Shown here: positions 57,618-63,751 of the stretch, piece by piece
Position numbering within the stretch: position 1 is the first letter of the stretch
Layout: each line of letters starts with the position of its first letter
Assembly (NCBI GenBank): GCA_036406675.1
Contig: DASXAO010000085.1
Coordinates: forward strand, 1-64,000
DNA: 64,000 bases
Source: SCGC-AG-212-J23 sp036406675
Lineage (GTDB): Bacteria; Pseudomonadota; Gammaproteobacteria; Burkholderiales; SG8-39
Reading direction: 5' to 3'
Translations under genes and position numbers: made by a program
The notes under the pieces: generated by a model
Database searches by the model: none
Seen by the model: only the letters and a program-made list of their open reading frames with translations
What the model was told of the DNA's origin: nothing

Positions 57618-57682
57618 TTGTCATGGTCTAATGCGGCTCGAGCCATGACTTTTGTCATGCCCTACCCATGACATCGGTGACA
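57618..57682 (+). promoter_or_regulatory. Cluster of TGTCA/TGACA half-sites
   Basis: TTGTCATGG (57618-57626), a perfect 16-bp inverted repeat CATGAC-TTTT-GTCATG (57644-57659) and CATGACATCGGTGACA (57667-57682) form three phased sites of about 23-26 bp spacing, between the divergent PilZ gene and the small membrane gene. They may be a regulator-binding array, or enhancer sites for the sigma-54 promoter about 250 bp downstream. A related TTGTCAT occurs near 58412 and TGTCATT upstream of the PEP-CTERM promoter. Confidence 0.45.
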
Positions 57683-57709
57683 ACAACAGAACATTCACGA
57701 GGAAGATCT

Positions 57710-57850
57710 ATGGCTTTGACGCCGCTCGAAACCGAAGGGGCAGCGCAGCTGGGCGGGCCGGAGGCGGACGTGTGGCGCACGTTCGCGGCCTGGCTGTGGA
57801 TGGCCTACCTGTTCCTGGTCACCGGCGTCGTGCTTTGGTGGTTCTTCTGA
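57710..57850 (+). CDS. Small single-helix membrane protein 1
   Basis: A 46-residue protein: polar N-terminus, then one hydrophobic helix from about 26 to 46 (WLWMAYLFLVTGVVLWWFF). GAGGAAG sits 9 nt before ATG 57710, which decides this start over ATG 57668. Its core P-x-AD-VW-x-TF-x-x-W-LW-MAY matches the second small protein (58135-58260). Function unknown; it may regulate a membrane enzyme. Confidence 0.7.
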   Translation: MALTPLETEGAAQLGGPEADVWRTFAAWLWMAYLFLVTGVVLWWFF

Positions 57851-57928
57851 GCGTGGGTTGAGGTCGACCGTGTCGGCTGGCCTTACGGTCCCGGCCGGCT
57901 GAAGCGCTAATACGCTGATATTTCGATC

Positions 57929-57944
57929 TGGTCCGGTATTTGCT
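57929..57944 (+). promoter_or_regulatory. Sigma-54 promoter without downstream CDS
   Basis: TGGTCCGGTATTTGCT fits the -24/-12 consensus (TGGCACG-N4-TTGCW), with the GG and GC 10 bp apart as at 26819. The predicted start is about 57955. A small dyad AGCGCTAATACGCT lies 12 bp upstream (57903-57916). No plausible start codon occurs before the terminator at 58085. Confidence 0.8.
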
Positions 57945-57954
57945 ACAGGGGGCA

Positions 57955-58126
57955 GGCCTCGGCCTTGCCCCACCCGCCTACGCGCGGCCGCCCAGTCGGC
58001 TTGGCAGTTCTAGCGCGAACGCGGTCCGGGTCTTCCCGAGGCCGACCTTTTCGAACATCGAGCGCTTGGACCCGCTCGACTCTCGGCCCCGCAGGGAACC
58101 CCTTCCCTTCGGGGCCATTTCTTTTC
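57955..58126 (+). ncRNA. Candidate sigma-54-dependent small RNA
   Basis: About 170 nt run from the sigma-54 start to the terminator. The plus strand has no ATG or GTG start and no reading frame with credible codon content. Internal hairpins are possible (CGGG-TCTT-CCCG near 58027-58038). It could also be the processed 3' UTR of the upstream small-protein mRNA. Target and Hfq dependence are unknown. If PrsR activates it, it would belong to the same regulon as the PEP-CTERM protein. Confidence 0.6.
58085..58126 (+). terminator. Strong intrinsic terminator
   Basis: GGCCCCG (58085-58091) pairs with CGGGGCC (58110-58116); an inner stem GGGAA/TTCCC closes a CCCC loop after a 2x2 internal loop; ATTTCTTTTC follows. 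The minus strand lacks a T tract, so it acts on plus-strand transcription. Confidence 0.88.
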
Positions 58127-58134
58127 AGGGGTGA

Positions 58135-58260
58135 CTACGACGCGAGCGCCGTGAAGAGCGCCAGCAGCCCCACGGCGTAGGCAAGCCAGATCCAGCCCGA
58201 GATGGTCAGCCAGATGTCGGGCTTCGCGTTTCTGACAGCGGATGCGACGACGTGTGCCAT
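58135..58260 (-). CDS. Small single-helix membrane protein 2
   Basis: A 41-residue protein (starts MAHVVASAVR) with one hydrophobic helix from about 20 to 40. The segment PDIWLTISGWIWLAYA is alignable with ADVWRTFAAWLWMAY of small protein 1. No clear Shine-Dalgarno is seen; the similarity to protein 1 is the main support. The two genes are convergent across the small-RNA region. Function unknown. Confidence 0.6.
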   Translation of the reverse strand: MAHVVASAVRNAKPDIWLTISGWIWLAYAVGLLALFTALAS

Positions 58261-58490
58261 CGGACGCGCAGACTAAAAGCACAGTGTGACGTGGGAACCC
58301 ACTCCACCGTAGCTCCCATCGCGCATCCCGCCGCAAGAGCTTGAGCCCGCGTGGAAATCGGTGACCCGCGCCAGCGGGAAAAAACGCGCGCAGCGCGCCG
58401 AAAGTGAAATGTTGTCATCCGCGTGGAGCACCGCACAATCGGGCGATACCATGTTCTAGACCTCTCGATCTATTGCACTAGGAACAGACT

Positions 58491-58742
58491 TTGTCTCTCG
58501 CCACCAAGCCGACCTTCGACGCCGCGACCGTGGTCGCGCTGAGGATGCTGAACGACACGCGACGCATGGAAATCCGATTCGTGGACGACGCCGGGATCGA
58601 GCAGGTGGTCTCGCTTCCGGTTCAGGCCGCGCTCGAGCTCGCGCGGCTCACCTTGGACGCCTCGGCGTTCATGAAGCGGCTGAAGGAAGGGCCTTCGATC
58701 GGTCAACCCGGCTTCGCTTCCCCGCCCGCGTCGCAGGGGTAG
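58491..58742 (+). CDS. Small hypothetical protein
   Basis: An 83-residue protein from TTG 58491, which has TAGGAAC seven nt upstream. Soluble alpha/beta character (MEIRFVDDAGIEQVVSLPVQAALELARLTLDASAFMKRL). No family recognised. Its end overlaps the convergent Rap1a-like gene by 40 bp. The rare start codon makes it uncertain; codon use looks real. Confidence 0.5.
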   Translation: MSLATKPTFDAATVVALRMLNDTRRMEIRFVDDAGIEQVVSLPVQAALELARLTLDASAFMKRLKEGPSIGQPGFASPPASQG

Positions 58743-59113
58743 CGCGCACGCAGCCCGCGCTGCAGCGCGAGCGAGAGCACGTCGAGGGGGTATTCGGTCA
58801 GGCCTGCGTACTCGCTCTTCGAGCGCTTGTATTCCTCCAGCGCGATCTTCGCGTAGCTCTTGCCGTCGACCGAATGCCAGGGCGGCGGGCAGAACAGCCG
58901 CTCGGCGCCGGGCCCTTCCGGCGCCGCGCTGTCCCAGCGATAGGCGCTCGCGGCGCCCATCAGGAAGGTGACGAACTCGCCCCGGCCGGCGCGCGCCTGC
59001 TGCTCGAGGATCTGGACGGCCTTGTCGAGCTTGCCCTGCGCGGCCGCAGCCTGCGGCAGGGCAAGGCAAAGCAGCGCGAGCGCAAAACGGACGAGAATCT
59101 GGAACGGAGGCAT
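58703..59113 (-). CDS. Rap1a/Tai-like secreted protein
   Basis: A 136-residue protein with signal peptide ALALLCLALPQAAAAQG. Its body matches the pattern of Rap1a/Tai immunity proteins of type VI secretion amidases: FVTFLMGAASAYR, RLFCPPPWHSVDGKSY, then SLALQRGLRARYPC with the second Cys. No type VI genes are near, so it may be a general periplasmic member of the fold. It begins 14 bp after the second PilZ gene and is probably co-transcribed. Confidence 0.65.
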   Translation of the reverse strand: MPPFQILVRFALALLCLALPQAAAAQGKLDKAVQILEQQARAGRGEFVTFLMGAASAYRWDSAAPEGPGAERLFCPPPWHSVDGKSYAKIALEEYKRSKSEYAGLTEYPLDVLSLALQRGLRARYPCDAGGEAKPG

Positions 59114-59127
59114 CGTCGAGCCCTTTT

Positions 59128-59436
59128 CTAGTTGCTTTTTTCCGGTTGAGCACGAGCGCCGACGCGGTGGAACTCGATGCTTTCGAAGGTCGCGCCGATG
59201 CCCTTCAGCGGGCCGTGCGGATCGACGCGCACCACGCGCGCCTCGCAGCGCGCCGAGACGACGCCGATCTGCAATCCCGAGAACTCCAGCGTGAACCTGA
59301 GCGATTCTCCGGGCCTCAGGTCGACATCGGTCAGGAAATAGACGCCGCTCGCGCTGACGTTGCGCATGCGGCCATCGCCCCGATCGAGCTTGATCCTGAG
59401 GTCGCTGTCGAATCGCTCGTCTCGGCGCGCGCCCAT
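59128..59436 (-). CDS. PilZ-domain protein (c-di-GMP binding), copy 2
   Basis: A 102-residue PilZ domain paralogous to that at 57216-57521: RRDERFDSDL at the start (RxxxR), NVSASGVYFLTDV, VRVDPHGPLKGIGATFESIEFHR. Both c-di-GMP binding motifs are intact. Upstream 155 bp to the response regulator gene should hold its promoter. Confidence 0.82.
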   Translation of the reverse strand: MGARRDERFDSDLRIKLDRGDGRMRNVSASGVYFLTDVDLRPGESLRFTLEFSGLQIGVVSARCEARVVRVDPHGPLKGIGATFESIEFHRVGARAQPEKSN

Positions 59437-59556
59437 GAGCAGGTCATGAAGTGGGCTTCATGGTGGTGCTGCGATGGTGGGCGCATGAGCGAGCGAGCCG
59501 CAAGCACTATTTGACACGACTTGCGCACATTGTCACACCCGCGCCGCGCATCCGTG

Positions 59557-59582
59557 AAAAGCGCCACGCCGCGGCTGCGGCG
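59557..59582 (-). terminator. Possible terminator of response regulator gene
   Basis: On the minus strand CGCCGC-AGCC-GCGGCG forms a 6-bp hairpin; after TGGCGC comes a short TTTT. Position just past the stop at 59592 fits, but the T tract is weak. Confidence 0.35.
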
Positions 59583-59591
59583 CGGGGCGCG

Positions 59592-60263
59592 CTAGGCCGG
59601 CATTGCCACGTGCCGCTGCGCGAAGATATAGAGCTCGAACCGGTTCGGCACGCCGAGCTTGTCGTAGATGCGGCTCAGGTGATTGCGCAGGGTGTGCTCG
59701 CCGATGTGCAGGCTGCTCGCGAGCGTCTTGTTGTCGGCGCCCGGCTGCCTCACCAGGCTGCGCACGACGTCGTGCTCGCGCTCGGTGAGCGAGGCGAGCG
59801 CGGTTTCGGCCGCGGACGGCGCCTTTTGCCGCGACAGCTCCACGAACAGGCGCCCGGTCGAGTTGCGGTCGAGCCAGAGCTCGCCCTCGTGCACCTTCTT
59901 GATCGCCTTGATCAGCAGCTCGGGCGTGTCGTCCTTGTGGACCACGCCGCACGCCCCGCGCAGGATCGCGAGCTCGTGCCTGCCGTCGCGCGCGCCGGAG
60001 AGCACCAGCACGCGCGTGTTGCCGCCGTTGATCAGGCTCGCGACCAGGCCGCCGTCCTTCTCCGTGGCGAGGTCGACGTCCACGACCACCACGTCGGGCT
60101 TGGCGAGCGCCGCGATCTCCATGGCGCCCGCGCACTCGGTGGCGGTGGCGACCACGTGCAGGTCCGGTCTCTGGTCGTCGATCAGCCGCTGCAGGCCCGA
60201 AAGCAGGATCCTGTGCATGTCGACGAGCATGACGCCGATGCGGCCGTTGTTGTTCGAATGCAT
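59592..60263 (-). CDS. LuxR/NarL-type response regulator
   Basis: A 223-residue regulator. The receiver (about 8-125) has VDMH at the acidic-pocket position (one of the two usual acidic residues replaced), phospho-Asp in VVVVDVDL, Ser in VLSGA and Lys in VHKDD. The helix-turn-helix is LTEREHDVVRSLV...TLRNHLSRIYDKLGV. GGGGGA precedes ATG 60263. No kinase gene is adjacent. It may respond to phosphorylation weakly or from a distant kinase. Confidence 0.88.
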   Translation of the reverse strand: MHSNNNGRIGVMLVDMHRILLSGLQRLIDDQRPDLHVVATATECAGAMEIAALAKPDVVVVDVDLATEKDGGLVASLINGGNTRVLVLSGARDGRHELAILRGACGVVHKDDTPELLIKAIKKVHEGELWLDRNSTGRLFVELSRQKAPSAAETALASLTEREHDVVRSLVRQPGADNKTLASSLHIGEHTLRNHLSRIYDKLGVPNRFELYIFAQRHVAMPA

Positions 60264-60504
60264 GCATTTCCCCCGGCGAAAATCATAGCGTGCGCACCCT
60301 GCGCGGGCCTTAAGAACTCGTGCGGATTTGCAAAGAATTGCGATAGCGGCGCGACTTCGTTCTCCGCGCCTTTGCAACTCCTGATGTTGTGGCGCGCATT
60401 TGCCACGGCGCGAACACCGCGTTGTAAGAGTTCGGCAGAAGCCGCCCATTGCAGGCCAACCTCTCTCACCATAGAGGCTCGTTCGCTCTTTGGAGGGACG
60501 TGCC

Positions 60505-60678
60505 ATGGGAAGAATCGGAAGAACGTATCCGCGCCACGACCTCGGCCCGGCGTTCGTCGTGCCCGCCGCGCCCGGCCGTCTCATTTTCGCGCGCCGCGCC
60601 GCCGCGCAGCGCCTTTCGGGCCTGCTGGCATGGTTGTCCGGCCTGGTGTCGCTGCTGCTCGCCTGGCCTTCGATATAG
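60505..60678 (+). CDS. Small hypothetical membrane protein
   Basis: A 57-residue protein: basic N-terminal half (RRAAAQR) and one hydrophobic segment at the C-terminus (LSGLLAWLSGLVSLLLAWPSI). GGAGGG is 8 nt before ATG 60505. The next frame starts 6 bp after its stop, so they may be co-translated. No family recognised. Confidence 0.5.
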   Translation: MGRIGRTYPRHDLGPAFVVPAAPGRLIFARRAAAQRLSGLLAWLSGLVSLLLAWPSI

Positions 60679-60683
60679 CAATA

Positions 60684-60944
60684 GTGATAGCGATCAGGAC
60701 AACCCAGGCGGTTTACTGGCTCACCGACGCCGGCCGGCGCGCGCGCGCATCCGGCGGCGCCGGGGTGCCGGATCACTACCGGCGCATTCTCGCGGCCATC
60801 GACGGGCCGCGCGAGGTGGCCGCGATCCGCGCCGCCGTCGGCTGCGACGCGCGCAGCCTCGCCGCCTGGCTCGACGAGCTCGATACGCTCGGCTTCGTGC
60901 AGACCGCGCGCGCCGCGGCTGCGTACTACCTGAAAGCCGCATAG
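60684..60944 (+). CDS. Small winged-helix-like protein
   Basis: An 86-residue protein from GTG 60684: VYWLTDAGRRARA, HYRRILAAIDGPREVAAIRAAVGCDARSLAAWLDELDTLGFVQ has the helix-helix-turn-helix-wing rhythm of MarR/ArsR-like domains. No Shine-Dalgarno is seen; initiation may be coupled to the preceding small gene. Possible DNA-binding protein; target unknown. Confidence 0.5.
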   Translation: MIAIRTTQAVYWLTDAGRRARASGGAGVPDHYRRILAAIDGPREVAAIRAAVGCDARSLAAWLDELDTLGFVQTARAAAAYYLKAA

Positions 60945-60979
60945 CCACGGTTGCGCCGCCCGCGCCCGGCGGCCGCGCC

Positions 60980-61014
60980 AAAAAAAAGCCCCGGCACAAG
61001 GAAGTGGCGGGGCT
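60980..61014 (-). terminator. Orphan minus-strand intrinsic terminator
   Basis: On the minus strand AGCCCCG/CGGGGCT encloses an inner CAC/GTG stem with a TTCCTT loop, followed by seven to eight T. No minus-strand gene ends here; the nearest genes on both sides are on the plus strand. Confidence 0.8.
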
Positions 61015-61113
61015 GCAGCGCAAGTTGCGCCTGCGAGCAAGATATCGGCTTTCGCCCCAGAGGGCAGCGGACTTCCGCACGACCTTGCAAGCTTTGACCG
61101 AGGCCGCGGATGC

Positions 61114-61119
61114 GATAAT
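61114..61119 (+). promoter_or_regulatory. -10 box of probable leaderless VWA mRNA
   Basis: GATAAT is 5 bp before GTG 61125. TTGACC lies at 61094-61099, but the 14-bp spacer is shorter than usual, so the -35 is uncertain. Confidence 0.5.
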
Positions 61120-61124
61120 GCCGC

Positions 61125-62297
61125 GTGCTGATCGATTTCTTCCTCAAGCTGAAGTCGCACCGGCTTCCCGTCTCGATCAAGGAGTACCTGACGCTGCTCG
61201 AGGCGATGGACAAGGGCGTGATCGGACCTTCGGTGGACGATTTCTACTACCTCTCGCGCGCGACCCTGGTGAAGGACGAGTCGAACTACGACAAGTTCGA
61301 CCGCGCATTCGCCGAGTTCTGGCACGGCGTCGAGGCGATCCCCGGGATCGAGTCGCAGATTCCGCTCGAGTGGCTGCTGAAGCAGGTGGAGCTCACTCTC
61401 ACGGAAGAAGAGAAGAAGCACATCCAGGCGCTGGGCGGCTGGGAAAAGCTCATGGAGACGCTCAAGCAACGGCTCGAGGAGCAGAAGGGACGCCACCAGG
61501 GCGGCTCGAAATGGATCGGCACCGGCGGCACCTCGCCGTTCGGCGCCTACGGCTACAACCCCGAAGGCATCCGCATCGGGCAGGAGCGCTCGCGCAACCG
61601 CAGCGCGGTCAAGGTCTGGGACCAGCGTGAATACCGCAATCTCGACGATTCGGTCGAGCTCGGCACGCGAAACATCAAGGTGGCGTTGCGAAGGTTGCGC
61701 AAGTTCGCCCGCGAAGGCGCGCCGGACGAGTTCGATCTCGAGAACACCATCCATTCCACGGCAAAAAAGGCGTATCTGGACATCCACATGCGGCCGGAGC
61801 GCCGCAACGCCATCAAGGTGCTGATGCTGATGGACATCGGCGGCACGATGGACGAGCACGTCAAGCTCGCCGAGGAGCTGTTCTCGGCGGCGAAGACCGA
61901 GTTCAAGCACCTCGAGTTCTATTATTTCCACAACTGCCTGTACGACTTCGTGTGGAAGGACAACCGGCGCCGCCACTCCGAGCGCACGCGCACGTGGGAG
62001 CTGCTGCACAGGTACGGCCACGACTACAAGGTGATCTTCGTCGGCGACGCGACCATGAGTCCCTACGAGATCCTGCAGCCCGGAGGCTCGGTGGAGTACT
62101 TCAACGAGGAGCCCGGCGCGGCCTGGCTCAAGCGCGTCACGGACGTGTACGCGAAGTGCGTCTGGCTCAACCCCGAGCCCGAGGAGATCTGGCCGTATCG
62201 GCAGTCGATCGGCATCCTGAAAGAGCTGATGCACGGCCGCATGTACCCGACCACGCTCGAGGGCCTCGAGCGCGCGATGCGGGTGCTCGCGAAGTAG
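61125..62297 (+). CDS. VWA-domain protein (CoxE-like)
   Basis: A 390-residue cytoplasmic protein. The N-terminal half (LIDFFLKLKSHRLPVSIKEYL, LEAMDKGVI) is typical of VWA proteins paired with MoxR ATPases. A linker has GGTSPFGAYGYNPEGIRIG. The VWA domain has a metal-site motif DIGGTM (usual DxSxS) and ends with YPTTLEGLERAMRVL. No moxR gene is adjacent within the window. GTG 61125 starts directly after the -10 box. Confidence 0.87.
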   Translation: MLIDFFLKLKSHRLPVSIKEYLTLLEAMDKGVIGPSVDDFYYLSRATLVKDESNYDKFDRAFAEFWHGVEAIPGIESQIPLEWLLKQVELTLTEEEKKHIQALGGWEKLMETLKQRLEEQKGRHQGGSKWIGTGGTSPFGAYGYNPEGIRIGQERSRNRSAVKVWDQREYRNLDDSVELGTRNIKVALRRLRKFAREGAPDEFDLENTIHSTAKKAYLDIHMRPERRNAIKVLMLMDIGGTMDEHVKLAEELFSAAKTEFKHLEFYYFHNCLYDFVWKDNRRRHSERTRTWELLHRYGHDYKVIFVGDATMSPYEILQPGGSVEYFNEEPGAAWLKRVTDVYAKCVWLNPEPEEIWPYRQSIGILKELMHGRMYPTTLEGLERAMRVLAK

Positions 62298-62355
62298 CGG
62301 GAATTTCTTTCGCGCCGCGTGACATGCGACGCTCCTAGGCGCGGCGGACGCTGCC

Positions 62356-62361
62356 TATACT
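62356..62361 (+). promoter_or_regulatory. -10 box of probable leaderless helicase mRNA
   Basis: TATACT is 6 bp before GTG 62368, so transcription would start at the GTG. The -35 is poor. Confidence 0.5.
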
Positions 62362-62367
62362 GGCCGC

Positions 62368-63726
62368 GTGACGAAATGGCGTAACCTCCTGCGCCGCACC
62401 TTTCGCCTGCAGCGCCTGCGTCCGGGGCAGCGCGAAGTCATCGAAAGCGTCCTGGCCGGGCGCGACACGCTCGCGATCATGCCTTCCGGCGCGGGCAAGT
62501 CGCTCTGCTACCAGCTGCCGACTCTGCAAATGCGCGGCACCACGATCGTGGTGTCCCCGCTCATCGCGCTGATGAAGGACCAGTCCGACAAGCTCGAGGA
62601 GCGCGGCGTCGACGCGGCCGCGGTGAACAGCGCCCTGTCGGCGCGCGAGCGGCGCGAGGCCATGCGGCGGATTCGCGGCCGCGAGGCCGACTTCATCTTC
62701 ACCACGCCGGAGCAGCTCGCCAACCCCGCCGTGCTCGCGAGGCTGAAGGAGAACCGGGTCGATCTGTTCGTCGTCGACGAAGCCCACTGCATCACGCAGT
62801 GGGGCCACGATTTTCGGCCCGCCTACCTCGAGCTCGGCGCGGCGCTGCGCACGCTCGGCCGCCCGACCCTCCTCGCCCTCACCGCGACCGCCACCCCCGA
62901 CGTGATCGAGGATATCGGCCGCCAGCTCGGCCGGCCGCGCCTGCGCGTGCTCAACGCAGGCGTGTACCGGCCGAACCTTTACTTCGAAGTGCTCCAGACC
63001 ACCAACGCGACCGAGAAGCGCCAGGCCCTGCTCGAAGTGGTGCGCTCCGGCGGCGCCGGCATCGTCTACTGCGCCACCGTGAGAGAGGCCAAGGCGGTGC
63101 ACGCCTGGCTCGTGGCGCAGGGCGAGGAGGCCGAGCTCTACCACGGCGCGCTCGGCGGCCGAGAGCGCGCGGAGCGCCAGGATGCCTTCATGAGCGGCGC
63201 GGCACGCACCATGGTCGCGACCAACGCTTTCGGCATGGGCATCGACCGGCAGGACATCCGCTACGTGGCGCACTACCAGCTGCCCGGGAGCCTGGAGGCG
63301 TACTACCAGGAGGCCGGCCGCGCCGGCCGGGACGGCGAGGAAGCGCGCTGCACGCTCCTCTACGACCACGCCGACCGCAGGGTGCAGCTCTATTTCGCCA
63401 GGAAGCGCAGCAAGGTCGAACTCATCGCGGCCTACGCCCGCGGCACGCAATGCCGCTGGAAGATGATCCTCGACTATTTCGACGAGGCGGTGCAGGAGGG
63501 CGACGGATGCGGCCACTGCGACAACTGCGTGCAGCGCAAGGGCGACGTGGACGCCTCGACGCTGAAAATGAAGGCGCGGCCGCGCCTGAAGAAGGGCGAC
63601 GCCGTGCGCGTGCCCAAGTACGGCGGCGGCACGGTAGCCGAAGTGCACGACGACCGCATCGTGGTCGACTTCCCGCGCGGCGAGCCGCGCGAGTTCGAGC
63701 CGCGCTACGTGGTGCGCGCCAAGTAG
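62368..63726 (+). CDS. RecQ-family ATP-dependent DNA helicase (short form)
   Basis: A 452-residue SF2 helicase. The Q-motif region RLRPGQREVI is followed by Walker A (MPSGAGKSLCYQLP), DEAH box (VVDEAHCITQWGHDFRP, about 137-140), motif III LTATATPDV and motif VI YYQEAGRAGRDG. RecQ zinc-binding Cys residues are present (TQCRWKMILDYF...CGHCDNC). There is no HRDC domain; a C-terminal SH3-like barrel (KKGDAVRVPKYGGGTVAEVHDDRIVVDF) takes its place. GTG start at 62368. Confidence 0.92.
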   Translation: MTKWRNLLRRTFRLQRLRPGQREVIESVLAGRDTLAIMPSGAGKSLCYQLPTLQMRGTTIVVSPLIALMKDQSDKLEERGVDAAAVNSALSARERREAMRRIRGREADFIFTTPEQLANPAVLARLKENRVDLFVVDEAHCITQWGHDFRPAYLELGAALRTLGRPTLLALTATATPDVIEDIGRQLGRPRLRVLNAGVYRPNLYFEVLQTTNATEKRQALLEVVRSGGAGIVYCATVREAKAVHAWLVAQGEEAELYHGALGGRERAERQDAFMSGAARTMVATNAFGMGIDRQDIRYVAHYQLPGSLEAYYQEAGRAGRDGEEARCTLLYDHADRRVQLYFARKRSKVELIAAYARGTQCRWKMILDYFDEAVQEGDGCGHCDNCVQRKGDVDASTLKMKARPRLKKGDAVRVPKYGGGTVAEVHDDRIVVDFPRGEPREFEPRYVVRAK

Positions 63727-63751
63727 CTGGGCTCAGCGAACCTGCCGCGCC

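Noticed and set aside
57940..58134. 64-codon plus frame over the candidate sRNA
   Set aside because: It needs a TTG start placed at the sigma-54 -12 element, upstream of the transcription start, and it reads through the terminator stem.
60391..60405. Sigma-54-like TGGCGCGCATTTGCC
   Set aside because: GG and GC are 9 bp apart instead of 10; the sequence is better seen as a GTGGC/GCCAC inverted repeat of unknown role.
61015..61130. 6S RNA candidate
   Set aside because: An isolated GCCGATAT match only; the length and closing stem of 6S RNA are absent.
59592..62234. Minus-strand open frame of 880 codons
   Set aside because: Only its last 223 codons form the response regulator; the rest is the antisense of the VWA gene and other plus-strand sequence, kept open by high GC.
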